A DNA stretch of 64,000 bases from Solibacillus sp. FSL H8-0538 (GTDB lineage Bacteria > Bacillota > Bacilli > Bacillales_A > Planococcaceae): contig NZ_JBBOPI010000001.1 in NCBI RefSeq assembly GCF_038003525.1, positions 239,001 through 303,000 of the forward strand. The letters run 5' to 3'. The notes beneath the pieces are model-generated. The model did no database searches, was not told where the DNA came from, and saw nothing but the letters and a program-made list of their open reading frames with translations. A program made the position numbers and the translations under genes. This document shows positions 1-7,186 of this stretch, one piece after another. The number at the start of each line of letters is the position of its first letter. Within the stretch, counting starts at the first letter, position 1.

Positions 1-228
1 ATCGAGCTCGGTAAAATCAGTAGTCGTTAAGGAGGATAACGGTTTGTTTTGTGCGTTTGGAATATGACCTGCGTCAAATTCACTTGGCTCTCGCACATCT
101 AACACAATATATCCTTGCTCTACGTAGTTTTCGATTTCACTAAGAGAAATCGTTTGAAAGGCTTCTTCCGATTGAGCGCAGCCCGTTAAAAATAGGAGTA
201 GTGATAAAGCGATAATTAGGTTTTTCAA
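1..228 (-). CDS. Rhodanese-domain lipoprotein, 3' end outside window
   Basis: Seventy-six codons are visible from a TTG start at 228, preceded by a GGAAGTG ribosome binding site; the rest lies beyond base 1. The N-terminus is a lipoprotein signal: Lys-Asn, a hydrophobic stretch, then the lipobox LFLTGC, so the mature protein should be anchored outside the membrane by its Cys. The following residues (VLDVREPSEFDAGHIPNA) are the typical start of a rhodanese domain. The catalytic Cys loop is not in the window. It is divergent from cstR and shares the promoter region holding a CstR-type palindrome, so co-regulation with the persulfide genes is likely. The exact function of the exported rhodanese is unknown. 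Confidence 0.8.
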   Translation of the reverse strand, partial: MKNLIIALSLLLFLTGCAQSEEAFQTISLSEIENYVEQGYIVLDVREPSEFDAGHIPNAQNKPLSSLTTTDFTELD

Positions 229-256
229 AAAAACACTTCCTTTCGAGATTTTTATG

Positions 257-283
257 TTGACGTTTTACCCATGGGGGTATAAT
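257..283 (+). promoter_or_regulatory. cstR promoter
   Basis: TTGACG at 257-262 and TATAAT at 278-283 form a sigma-A promoter with a short 15-bp spacer. The -10 box overlaps the right half of the CstR-type palindrome, so a bound repressor would block polymerase directly. Confidence 0.65.
265..280. promoter_or_regulatory. CstR-type operator 1
   Basis: TTACCCATGGGGGTAT matches the ATACCC-N4-GGGTAT layout known for CsoR/CstR-family operators. It overlaps the cstR promoter and lies between the divergent lipoprotein and cstR. Three more copies lie at 629, 1822 and 2898. Confidence 0.75.
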
Positions 284-336
284 ATGATGAGTGTAAGCAA
301 GTTGTCAATGACTTGTGAATAAAGGAGTAAAAGAAT

Positions 337-597
337 ATGAACTATGATGCAAAAGTGACGAATCGCTTAAAACGTATTGAGGGTCAACTACGTGCAGTCC
401 TTCGCATGATGGAAGAAGATAAGGATTGTAAAGAGGTTATCACCCAGTTAAGCGCAATACGTTCAGGTGTCGATCGCACAATTGGTGTAATTGTAACAGA
501 CAATTTGCTCGAATGTATTAAAGAAGCAGATGGGGACGACCAGAAGATGAATCAAGTGGTTCAAGAAGCAATTAATTTAGTCGTGAAAAGTCGATAA
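337..597 (+). CDS. cstR: CstR, persulfide-sensing CsoR-family repressor
   Basis: An 86-residue all-helical CsoR/FrmR-family repressor. The two conserved cysteines fall at Cys31 and Cys60, the spacing known for CstR, where they form di- or polysulfide cross-links in response to persulfides. Four residues before Cys60 the copper-binding His of CsoR is replaced by Asn56, which argues against copper sensing. The start is supported by AAAGGAG ahead of ATG 337. It opens a run of sulfurtransferase genes and four CstR-type palindromes lie among them, so it most likely represses the whole island and itself. Family assignment is strong; the exact inducer is inferred from the family and context. Confidence 0.92.
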   Translation: MNYDAKVTNRLKRIEGQLRAVLRMMEEDKDCKEVITQLSAIRSGVDRTIGVIVTDNLLECIKEADGDDQKMNQVVQEAINLVVKSR

Positions 598-628
598 GGC
601 TTGCGACTATTTATTTTTAATTAAAATA

Positions 629-644
629 ATACCCATGCAGGTAT
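629..644. promoter_or_regulatory. CstR-type operator 2
   Basis: ATACCCATGCAGGTAT, a near-perfect ATACCC-N4-GGGTAT palindrome. It lies in the 60-bp gap between cstR and the first DsrE gene, directly upstream of that gene's AAAGGAG site. It may control a second promoter (TTGCGA at 601, TAAAAT at 622) or act as an internal roadblock. Confidence 0.7.
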
Positions 645-657
645 AAAGGAGTTTGAA

Positions 658-1134
658 ATGGAAAAGAAAAGAACAACGATTGTATTATTTAGTGGTGATT
701 ATGATAAGGCGATGGCAGCTTACATTATCGCAAATGGTGCAGCGGCATATGATCATGAGGTAACCATTTTTCATACGTTTTGGGGAATCAACGCATTACG
801 TAAACAAGAGCAAGTACAAGTGAAAAAAGGCTTCCTAGAAAAAATGTTCGGTAAAATGATGCCTCGCGGTGCAGAACAGCTTGGCCTATCAAAAATGCAA
901 ATGATGGGCATGGGTCCGAAAATGATTAAGCATGTCATGAACAAGCATAATGCATTAACTTTAACACAGCTTATTGAAATGGCGCAGGAACAAGAAATTA
1001 AACTCGTTTCATGTACGATGACAATGGATTTACTTGGCCTTCAACAAGAAGAGTTACTAGACGGAGTTGAATACGCTGGCGTAGCTGCTTACTTAGCAGA
1101 TGCGGAAAATGGTAACGTTAACTTATTCATATAA
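658..1134 (+). CDS. DsrE/DsrF-like sulfur carrier protein
   Basis: A 158-residue soluble protein of the DsrE/F/DrsH-like family. It has the family start (beta strand, then FSGDYDKAMAAYIIANGAA), the central FHTFWGINAL segment, and the conserved Cys119 in the motif VSCTMTMDLLG. In this family that Cys carries sulfane sulfur as a persulfide. A Met/Lys/Gly-rich insertion at about residues 55-95 is typical of the longer subfamily and could bind a membrane or partner protein. The second DsrE protein at 2436 lacks most of this insertion. Its place behind CstR and before rhodaneses points to relay of persulfide sulfur; its true donor and acceptor are unknown. Confidence 0.85.
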   Translation: MEKKRTTIVLFSGDYDKAMAAYIIANGAAAYDHEVTIFHTFWGINALRKQEQVQVKKGFLEKMFGKMMPRGAEQLGLSKMQMMGMGPKMIKHVMNKHNALTLTQLIEMAQEQEIKLVSCTMTMDLLGLQQEELLDGVEYAGVAAYLADAENGNVNLFI

Positions 1135-1144
1135 GGAGGACACT

Positions 1145-1486
1145 ATGGAAACAGCAATCGTAATTGCGCTAGTCGCAGCATTCATCATTTGGCGCATGAA
1201 GCCATCAAAAGGAGTAAATCCTATTTCGACTGCACAACTAAAAAACGTTTTAAATGATAAAGATAAAGTATTTGTAGATGTTCGAACGCCAGGCGAATTC
1301 AAAGGGCGCAATATTAAGCAGTTTAAAAACATCCCCCTTGGCTCAGATTTTTCAAAGCTACCAAAGGATAAAGAAATTGTTGTTATTTGCCAAAGTGGTA
1401 TGCGATCAAGTCAAGCGTGTAAACAATTAAAAAAATTGGGTTATGAAAAAGTGACAAATGTCCGTGGCGGCATGAGCGCGTATTAA
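1145..1486 (+). CDS. Membrane-anchored rhodanese
   Basis: A 113-residue protein: one N-terminal transmembrane segment (residues 3-16, IVIALVAAFIIW) followed by a single rhodanese domain facing the cytoplasm. The aspartate-arginine pair FVDVRTPGEF and the active loop CQSGMRS with Cys82 are intact, so it should form a Cys persulfide. The open frame extends upstream to 1100, but AAGGAGG just before ATG 1145 decides the start. It begins 10 bp after the DsrE gene and is followed 14 bp later by another rhodanese, so it is one operon. It resembles the small membrane-tethered rhodaneses common in Bacillales; the substrate is unknown. Confidence 0.88.
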   Translation: METAIVIALVAAFIIWRMKPSKGVNPISTAQLKNVLNDKDKVFVDVRTPGEFKGRNIKQFKNIPLGSDFSKLPKDKEIVVICQSGMRSSQACKQLKKLGYEKVTNVRGGMSAY

Positions 1487-1500
1487 AAGGAGAGAACATC

Positions 1501-1797
1501 ATGAAGGAAGTTTCAACAACTGAAGTACAACAACGTCTTGAAAACGGCGAACAATTAAATTTAATTGATGTACGTGAAGTGGCTGAAGTGCAAGCGGGTC
1601 ATATTCCAGGTATCACGAATATTCCACTAGGCTTAATCGAGTTCCGACTGCACGAATTAGATAAAAACAAACCATATACTATGGTTTGTCGCTCAGGCGG
1701 TCGTAGCGGTCAAGCAACAGCATTTCTACAAAGCCAAGGCTTCGACGCAACAAATATGGTTGGCGGTATGCTTGCTTGGGAAGGCGACGTACAGTAA
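1501..1797 (+). CDS. Single-domain cytoplasmic rhodanese
   Basis: A 98-residue single rhodanese domain without signal peptide. It contains LIDVREVAEVQAGHIPG, the substrate-binding region, and the catalytic loop CRSGGRSG with Cys63. The ribosome binding site AAAGGAGAG precedes ATG 1501. It is the second of two adjacent rhodaneses and ends just before operator 3. Proteins like this move sulfane sulfur from persulfides or polysulfides to acceptors such as cyanide, sulfite or another thiol in vitro; within this operon it more likely feeds the persulfide dioxygenase or thiosulfate formation. Confidence 0.88.
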   Translation: MKEVSTTEVQQRLENGEQLNLIDVREVAEVQAGHIPGITNIPLGLIEFRLHELDKNKPYTMVCRSGGRSGQATAFLQSQGFDATNMVGGMLAWEGDVQ

Positions 1798-1821
1798 GTC
1801 TATATTTTTTTGAATAAAATA

Positions 1822-1837
1822 ATACCCTATACGGTAT
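1822..1837. promoter_or_regulatory. CstR-type operator 3
   Basis: ATACCCTATACGGTAT, again ATACCC-N4-(G)GGTAT with one mismatch. It lies in the 52-bp gap before the TusA-rhodanese gene, and its last base touches the GGAGG ribosome binding site at 1838-1842. Confidence 0.7.
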
Positions 1838-1849
1838 GGAGGTAAATAC

Positions 1850-2410
1850 ATGTTACAATCAGATGTTCAACTGGATGCAAAGGGGTTAGCTTGCCCGATG
1901 CCAATCGTGAAAACAAAAAAAGCAATGAATGACTTAGCAGATGGTCAAATTCTTGAAGTGCAAGCAACGGATAAAGGTTCAAAAGCAGATTTAGCTGCAT
2001 GGGCAAGTACAGTGGGTCATCAATATATTGGCACAACAGAAGATGGGAATGTTCTATATCACTACATTCGTAAATGCGCGAATGATACACATGCGGAAAA
2101 AGTGTTTGAACAAACGATTGCTAATGAAGAAATTGCTGAACGCTTAGCGAAAGGTGGTTTACTTTTAGACGTTCGTGAAGCAGCAGAATTCGCTTTTGGT
2201 CATATTGAAGGTGCAAAATCGATTCCGATGGGTGATTTAGATGCACGGCTAGCAGAACTGAATAAAGAACAAGAAATCTATGTGGTTTGCCGCACAGGTA
2301 ATCGTAGTGATTTAGCAGCACAAAAGCTAGCAAATGCTGGATTTACAAACATATATAACGTCCTACCCGGCATGACTGCATGGTCTGGCGAATTAACTAA
2401 ACACGTATAA
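1850..2410 (+). CDS. cstA: TusA-rhodanese two-domain sulfurtransferase (CstA-like)
   Basis: A 186-residue fusion. Residues 5-75 are a TusA domain with the CPMP motif (Cys15 in GLACPMPIVK). Residues 85-183 are a rhodanese with LLLDVREAAEF and the loop CRTGNRS, Cys147. Staphylococcal CstA joins TusA, rhodanese and a DsrE/TusD-like domain in one chain; here the DsrE part is a separate gene that starts 25 bp downstream (2436). The pair therefore looks like a split CstA. Sulfur would pass between Cys15, Cys147 and the DsrE Cys. GGAGG supports ATG 1850. The TusA domain is nearly identical in sequence around its Cys to the free TusA at 4203. Confidence 0.85.
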   Translation: MLQSDVQLDAKGLACPMPIVKTKKAMNDLADGQILEVQATDKGSKADLAAWASTVGHQYIGTTEDGNVLYHYIRKCANDTHAEKVFEQTIANEEIAERLAKGGLLLDVREAAEFAFGHIEGAKSIPMGDLDARLAELNKEQEIYVVCRTGNRSDLAAQKLANAGFTNIYNVLPGMTAWSGELTKHV

Positions 2411-2435
2411 TTTAAAACAATCGGAGGCAACAAGT

Positions 2436-2831
2436 ATGTCTAATAAAGTAGCAATTATCGCAAGTAACGGTGGGGTATTTGACGCTTATAAAGTATTCAA
2501 TATCGCAACGGCCGCAGCCGCTTCAGAAAAGGAAGTAGCAATCTTCTTCACATTTGAAGGCTTAAACTTAATTCACAAACAAGCAATGCAAGCATTACCA
2601 ATGCCTGAAGGAAAAGAATTCATGGCTGAAGGTTTCGCGAAAGCAAACGTACCTGCAATTCCTCAATTAGTGGAAATGGCACAAGAATTAGGTGTGAAAT
2701 TCATCGGTTGTCAAATGACAATGGACGTAATGGGCCTAACTACAGAGGATTTTGTAGATGGTATTGAAGTAGGTGGCGCTGTCACATTCTTGGAGTTTGC
2801 AAAAGATGCAGCGCCAACATTAACATTCTAA
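2436..2831 (+). CDS. DsrE/TusD-like protein
   Basis: A 131-residue DsrE-family protein, beginning with VAIIASNGGVFDAYKVFNIA and ending in a typical beta-alpha finish. The conserved sulfur-carrying residue is Cys92 in FIGCQMTMDVMG, the same motif as in the DsrE protein at 658, so the two are paralogues; this one lacks the long Met-rich insertion. Ribosome binding site CGGAGG precedes ATG 2436. Because it follows the TusA-rhodanese gene directly, it probably supplies the third domain of a split CstA-type sulfur relay. The role is inferred from order and family. Confidence 0.85.
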   Translation: MSNKVAIIASNGGVFDAYKVFNIATAAAASEKEVAIFFTFEGLNLIHKQAMQALPMPEGKEFMAEGFAKANVPAIPQLVEMAQELGVKFIGCQMTMDVMGLTTEDFVDGIEVGGAVTFLEFAKDAAPTLTF

Positions 2832-2853
2832 TTTTTTTTCAAAATGTAAGTAA

Positions 2854-2880
2854 ATGCAGTAGGAGAATTTCCTACTGCAT
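2854..2880. other. Perfect hairpin between DsrE gene and cstB-like gene
   Basis: ATGCAGTAGGA, a 5-base loop and TCCTACTGCAT form an 11-bp stem. It is followed by A residues, not a T run, so it is not a standard intrinsic terminator on the + strand. It may stabilise the upstream message or separate expression levels before operator 4. Confidence 0.5.
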
Positions 2881-2897
2881 AAAAAATCAAAAAAATA

Positions 2898-2913
2898 ATA
2901 CCTATGGGGGTAA
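2898..2913. promoter_or_regulatory. CstR-type operator 4, overlapping the ribosome binding site
   Basis: ATACCTATGGGGGTAA. The purine-rich right half (GGGGGT) is also the only plausible ribosome binding site for ATG 2920, so the operator and the translation signal coincide. Confidence 0.65.
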
Positions 2914-2919
2914 TTTTGT

Positions 2920-4047
2920 ATGGCAATTAGCAAATGGACAGCAGCAGACGTTGCTCGTAAAGTAATCGACAATAAAGAATTATTCATTTTAGACGTACGT
3001 AATGCAGATGCATTTGAAGATTGGAAAATTGAAGGACATCAATTCCAGTACTTAAACATTCCGTACTTTGAATTACTTGATGGCGTAGAAGAAATTCTAC
3101 CAAAAATCCCTACAGATAAAGACATATTAGTGGTCTGTGCTAAAGAAGGCTCATCAATTATGGTCGCAGAAATGCTTTCAGACGAGGGTCGTGAAGTTGG
3201 GTACCTTGCTGGTGGGATGAAATCTTGGAGCATGTACTTGGAGCCAATTAAAGTAGGGAACTTACCAGGTGGGGGAGAATTATACCAATTCGTACGTTTA
3301 GGTAAAGGTTGTCTTTCGTACATGGCGATTTCAGAAGGTGAGGCAGCACTCATTGATGCGGTTCGTTTCACAGAAGTATTCACAAACTTTGCGAAAGAAA
3401 AAGGCGTGGAAATTAAGCATGTATTTGATACACATTTACACGCAGATCATATTTCAGGTGGTCGTCACATTGCAGCAGCAACTGGGGCAACGTATTACTT
3501 ACCAAAAGAAGATGCAGAAGAGGTTGTATTTGACTACACAGAACTTGCAGACGGTTTAACCGTTCAACTAGGCGCTTCTAAAATCGATGTCGGTGCTCTT
3601 TATTCACCAGGTCACACAATTGGTTCAACATCCTTTGTTATTGACGGCAAGTATTTATTAACAGGGGATATTCTTTTCATCGATTCCATTGGACGTCCGG
3701 ACTTAGCTGGTCTTGCAAGTGACTGGGTTGGGGATTTACGTGAAACACTTTATAGCCGTTACCGCGAGCTTGCAGAAGATTTAATCGTTCTTCCTGCACA
3801 CTTCATGATCATCGAAGAATTAAACGAAGATGGTACAGTGGCAAAACGTTTAGGTGATCTGTTAAAAGAAAACCACGGTCTAAATATCGAAGACGAAGAA
3901 GAATTCCGTTCACTTGTAACAGAAAACTTACCGCCACAGCCAAATGCATACCAAGAAATCCGTCAAGTAAACATGGGGAAAATTTCTCCAGATAATGATG
4001 AGCAGACGGAGATGGAGATTGGGCCGAACCGCTGTGCAGTACGCTAG
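2920..4047 (+). CDS. cstB: Rhodanese-persulfide dioxygenase (CstB-like, ETHE1-type metallo-beta-lactamase fold)
   Basis: A 375-residue two-domain enzyme. Residues 5-108 are a rhodanese domain with [11 protein letters not shown] and the active loop Cys73 (VVCAKEGSS). Residues 118-340 are a persulfide dioxygenase: THLHADH (171-177), SPGHT with His232, and TGD with Asp250 match the His-His-Asp iron ligands of ETHE1; LPAH holds His294. The expected reaction is oxidation of a persulfide to sulfite, which a rhodanese can combine with another persulfide to give thiosulfate. Staphylococcal CstB carries its active rhodanese at the C-terminus and is longer; here the rhodanese is N-terminal and the protein ends in Asn-Arg-Cys-Ala-Val-Arg. 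The gene symbol is by analogy. Confidence 0.85.
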   Translation: MAISKWTAADVARKVIDNKELFILDVRNADAFEDWKIEGHQFQYLNIPYFELLDGVEEILPKIPTDKDILVVCAKEGSSIMVAEMLSDEGREVGYLAGGMKSWSMYLEPIKVGNLPGGGELYQFVRLGKGCLSYMAISEGEAALIDAVRFTEVFTNFAKEKGVEIKHVFDTHLHADHISGGRHIAAATGATYYLPKEDAEEVVFDYTELADGLTVQLGASKIDVGALYSPGHTIGSTSFVIDGKYLLTGDILFIDSIGRPDLAGLASDWVGDLRETLYSRYRELAEDLIVLPAHFMIIEELNEDGTVAKRLGDLLKENHGLNIEDEEEFRSLVTENLPPQPNAYQEIRQVNMGKISPDNDEQTEMEIGPNRCAVR

Positions 4048-4056
4048 TTAATTAAT

Positions 4057-4161
4057 TGGCGGATAAATTCCTAAGTTTGGCGGATAACTCAATCAATCTG
4101 GCGGATATATTCCTAAAACGCGCGGATATATTACAAAATCTAGCGGATATCCCGACCCTAG
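4057..4161. repeat. Five tandem 21-bp units with GCGGATA core
   Basis: Units begin at 4057, 4078, 4099, 4120 and 4141 with an exact 21-bp period and no indels. Each has GCGGATA at unit positions 3-9; the rest varies. Read on the + strand from TTG 4056 the array is open and gives a heptapeptide repeat starting Ala-Asp in each unit, running on in frame into tusA. No ribosome binding site precedes that TTG. It lies between the cstB-like gene and tusA. Confidence 0.8.
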
Positions 4162-4202
4162 ACCCAGACACAAAAAACAAACATCAAAAGGAGAACAATC
4201 AA

Positions 4203-4430
4203 ATGAACATTACAAAAACGTTAGATGCAAAAGGCTTAGCTTGCCCAATGCCAATCGTGAAAACAAAAAAAGCAATCGATACAATTAACTCAGGTGAAAT
4301 ACTGGAAGTTTTAGTAACTGATAAAGGTGCTTTAAATGACTTTAAAGCTTGGGCAAAGGCTGGCGGTCACGAAATTGTAGAACAAAAAGAAGATGCAGGT
4401 GTACTTAGCTTCTTTATCGAAAAAGCGTAA
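4203..4430 (+). CDS. tusA: TusA-family sulfur carrier protein
   Basis: A 75-residue TusA/SirA domain with the diagnostic GLACPMPIVK segment; Cys14 accepts and hands on sulfane sulfur. The frame is open further upstream through the 21-bp repeats, but AAAAGGAG at 4188-4195 and ATG 4203 mark the real start. It is the last gene before a strong terminator. The DNA around the CPMP motif is almost the same as in the TusA domain at 1850, suggesting recent duplication or gene conversion. It probably shuttles sulfur between the rhodaneses and the dioxygenase; a role in tRNA thiolation is possible but less likely here. Confidence 0.9.
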   Translation: MNITKTLDAKGLACPMPIVKTKKAIDTINSGEILEVLVTDKGALNDFKAWAKAGGHEIVEQKEDAGVLSFFIEKA

Positions 4431-4449
4431 CACGTAAAAAACGGGTACT

Positions 4450-4472
4450 CGAGCAATCGATGCTCGTTTTTT
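4450..4472 (+). terminator. Intrinsic terminator after tusA
   Basis: CGAGCA, loop, TGCTCG followed by six T residues; it ends the persulfide operon. Confidence 0.75.
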
Positions 4473-4620
4473 AAGATAGGAAAGTATTACTTTTTAAGAT
4501 GTCTAGGCATTTGCGCCGCATGCTCGAGGTCGCTTCTACGCCTACCTACGTGTGCAAGCACACTTCTCAGGAGGCTCCAGCGCTTGTCGCATACAAACAG
4601 GCGCGAATGTGCTTTTCTTA
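4473..4620. repeat. Family B structured repeat, copy B1
   Basis: Starts AAGATAGGAAAGTATTACTT, contains GGCATTTGCGCC near its left side and GGCGCGAATGTGC near its right side, and ends in TTTTCTTA. The two blocks pair to close a long stem. Other copies lie at 19760, 26855 and 36626/38582. It fills the gap between tusA and the TauE gene. Confidence 0.75.
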
Positions 4621-4640
4621 ACTAGAAAGAAGGAAAAAAA

Positions 4641-5420
4641 ATGAGTTTATCATTCATCATTGTCTTACTACTAATTGGCTTTGTTGGCTCGTTTATTTCT
4701 GGCATGCTCGGCATTGGTGGGGCGATTATTAAGTTCCCGATGCTGTTATATATTCCGGCTTTACTTGGCCTCACAACATTTACTTCTCATCAGGTAGCAG
4801 GCATTAGTGCGGTTGAAATTATGGTGACGTCGATTGCCGGTGTATGGGCATATCGCAAAGGTGGTTATTTAAATAAGTCGCTCATTTTAACGATGGGGCT
4901 TTCGGTGTTAGCAGGGAGCTTACTTGGTAGTCTTGGTTCAAATGATTTGTCAGCAGAAAGTATTAATATTGTGTACGGCGTCTTTGCATTACTGGCAGCC
5001 ATTATGATGTTTATCCCGCGTAAACAACTTGAAGATGTCCCAGCAGAGCAAGTTCACTTCAATAAACTACTAGCGGTTAGCTTAGCATTTATCGTCGGAA
5101 TCGGCTCTGGCATTGTAGGAGCAGGCGGTGGCTTTATTTTAGTACCCATTATGCTCGTCATTTTACGTATTCCAACGCGCATGACAATTGCTTCGAGTTT
5201 AGCGATTACGTTTATTTCATCCATTGGCGGTTCAATTGGGAAAATTGCAACGGGTCAAGTAGAATGGGGACCCGTACTAGTATTAATCGTTGCTAGTGTA
5301 ATCGCAGCGCCACTTGGGGCAAAAGCAGCAAAAGTGATGAATACAAAAGTTTTACAAATAATTTTAGCTGTTCTAATCGGTATAACGGCTGTAAAAATTT
5401 GGGTAGATATTTTACTATAA
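4641..5420 (+). CDS. TauE/SafE-family exporter
   Basis: A 259-residue polytopic membrane protein with about eight transmembrane segments in two similar halves, each opening with a Gly-rich motif (FISGMLGIGGAIIKFPMLL and IVGAGGGFILVPIMLVIL). This is the TauE/SafE fold, which exports sulfite, sulfonates or related anions. AGAAAGAAGG precedes ATG 4641. It lies between the CstR-linked genes and the CoA-disulfide reductase, 17 bp before the latter, so export of sulfite or thiosulfate made by the persulfide dioxygenase is the natural role. The exact substrate cannot be read from sequence. Confidence 0.85.
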   Translation: MSLSFIIVLLLIGFVGSFISGMLGIGGAIIKFPMLLYIPALLGLTTFTSHQVAGISAVEIMVTSIAGVWAYRKGGYLNKSLILTMGLSVLAGSLLGSLGSNDLSAESINIVYGVFALLAAIMMFIPRKQLEDVPAEQVHFNKLLAVSLAFIVGIGSGIVGAGGGFILVPIMLVILRIPTRMTIASSLAITFISSIGGSIGKIATGQVEWGPVLVLIVASVIAAPLGAKAAKVMNTKVLQIILAVLIGITAVKIWVDILL

Positions 5421-5437
5421 ACGAAGGGGTGTCTTGA

Positions 5438-7129
5438 GTGAAGAAAATTCTAGTAGTAGGTGGCGTAGCAGGTGGAGCATCTGCAGCAGCGCGTATTCGT
5501 CGTATTGATGAACAAGCAGAAATAATTATGTTTGAAAAAGGGCCACATGTGTCGTTTTCAAATTGTTCACTCCCGTATCATTTAAGTAGTATCGTGGAAA
5601 ATAGTAGCCGCTTAGTGTTAATGGATCCCGTCGCGTTTAAAACGAAATACAATATAGATGCTCGAACGAATGCCGAAGTTGTATGTATTAACCGTCAAGA
5701 AAAAACGGTAACCGTTCTTAATCATTTAACAAACGAACAATACAATGAACACTATGATGAATTAATTTTATCTCCAGGTGCAAGTCCGATTGTCCCGAAT
5801 ATTGAAGGGGTCAACTTACCACATGTCTTTACTGTGCGTAATGTAGTTGATATTGAAAAACTACAAGCGGCGATTACGACGAAGGATGCGCAAAACATTG
5901 CTGTTATCGGCGGTGGCTTTATCGGGGTAGAAGTTGCCGAAAACCTACGTTTAGCAGGGCGCAACGTTTCTCTTGTAGAATTTGCGCCGCAAGTATTAAC
6001 ACCTTTTGATGAAGACATGGTACAAATTTTACACAAGGAAATGCTGGATCACGAAGTAAACCTCATTGTTGGAGACGGCTTAGCGAAAGTGGAGGACACG
6101 CAAATTACGTTAAACTCAGGTACAACAGTAGCGGCGGATATTGTCGTTCTTGCGATTGGTGTGCGCCCAGAAACGAGCTTAGCGCGCGAGGTTGGTCTTG
6201 AAATTGGTGAGCTTGGTGGCATTAAAGTAAATCAGCATTACCAAACAAATGACCGTCATATCTATGCGGTTGGTGATGCAATCGAAGTGTATCACCGTCT
6301 TATGCATAAACCGACACGTCTAGCACTTGCTGGCCCAGCACAACGTCAAGCACGCGCAGTGGCGGACCATATTTACGGCATCCCACATCAAAATAAAGGG
6401 GTTATTGGTTCTTCAAGTATTCAGGTGTTTGATTATGCAGCAGCATCAACGGGCTTAAATGAACGTACAGCCAAACAAATCGGCATGGCAGTGGATTCGG
6501 TGTACGTTATTGCACTGGATAAAGTAGGATTAATGCCATCAAGTAATCCGCTTCATTTTAAATTAGTATTTGAAGTGCCAACAGGGCGTATTGTTGGGGC
6601 GCAAGCGATTGGGAAGGGCAATGCAGATAAACGTATTGATGTCATCGCGACACTTATTTCGATGAATGGTACGTTAGAGGATTTAAAAGAGCTTGAACTT
6701 TCGTATTCACCGATGTTTAGTACGGCAAAAGACGTGGTGAACTTAGCCGCACTTGTGGCACTCAATGTACTATATGGCCGTTTCAAACAAGTTCATGTAT
6801 CAGAAGTACGCGCACTTGTTGAAGCAGACGCCATGATGATCGATGTACGTGAAGAAAATGAATTTGCGAACGGTCATATTGACGGGGCAAAAAACATTCC
6901 ATTAAGCCAACTGCGTGAGCGTATGAATGAAATTCCGCGTGACGTACCGGTTTATGTACATTGTCGTTCTGCACAACGTAGCTATAATGCTGTCATGGCA
7001 CTAGAAAACAATGGGTATGACAATGTGTGGAATGTGTCTGGTTCATTCCTTGGCATTTGCTTATACGAATATTTCACAGACGTAAAAACAGGTCGTAAAC
7101 CAATTGTGACAAGTTATAATTTTAAATAA
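5438..7129 (+). CDS. cdr: CoA-disulfide reductase with C-terminal rhodanese
   Basis: A 563-residue flavoenzyme starting at GTG 5438 behind GAAGGGGTG. Residues 1-445 are a pyridine nucleotide-disulfide oxidoreductase: GGVAGGASAAARIRR binds FAD, the single redox Cys43 lies in SFSNCSLPYHLS as in CoA-disulfide reductases, and IGGGFIGVEVAENL binds NAD(P)H. Residues 460-563 are a rhodanese with MIDVREENEF and Cys509 in HCRSAQRS. Such fusions reduce CoA-disulfide, CoA-persulfide or polysulfide. It ends the sulfur island and is followed by a terminator. A persulfide reductase role fits the neighbours best. Confidence 0.9.
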   Translation: MKKILVVGGVAGGASAAARIRRIDEQAEIIMFEKGPHVSFSNCSLPYHLSSIVENSSRLVLMDPVAFKTKYNIDARTNAEVVCINRQEKTVTVLNHLTNEQYNEHYDELILSPGASPIVPNIEGVNLPHVFTVRNVVDIEKLQAAITTKDAQNIAVIGGGFIGVEVAENLRLAGRNVSLVEFAPQVLTPFDEDMVQILHKEMLDHEVNLIVGDGLAKVEDTQITLNSGTTVAADIVVLAIGVRPETSLAREVGLEIGELGGIKVNQHYQTNDRHIYAVGDAIEVYHRLMHKPTRLALAGPAQRQARAVADHIYGIPHQNKGVIGSSSIQVFDYAAASTGLNERTAKQIGMAVDSVYVIALDKVGLMPSSNPLHFKLVFEVPTGRIVGAQAIGKGNADKRIDVIATLISMNGTLEDLKELELSYSPMFSTAKDVVNLAALVALNVLYGRFKQVHVSEVRALVEADAMMIDVREENEFANGHIDGAKNIPLSQLRERMNEIPRDVPVYVHCRSAQRSYNAVMALENNGYDNVWNVSGSFLGICLYEYFTDVKTGRKPIVTSYNFK

Positions 7130-7135
7130 CAGTTG

Positions 7136-7166
7136 CGCAGGATATGTAACCGTATCCTGCGTTTTT
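7136..7166 (+). terminator. Terminator after CoA-disulfide reductase
   Basis: CGCAGGATA, 8-base loop, TATCCTGCG, then TTTTT. Confidence 0.85.
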
Positions 7167-7186
7167 ACATAGAACGGGGGAACTAT

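Noticed and set aside
4057-4161. CRISPR array
   Set aside because: Units of 21 bp with a 7-bp core and no unique spacers of normal length; no cas genes in the window.
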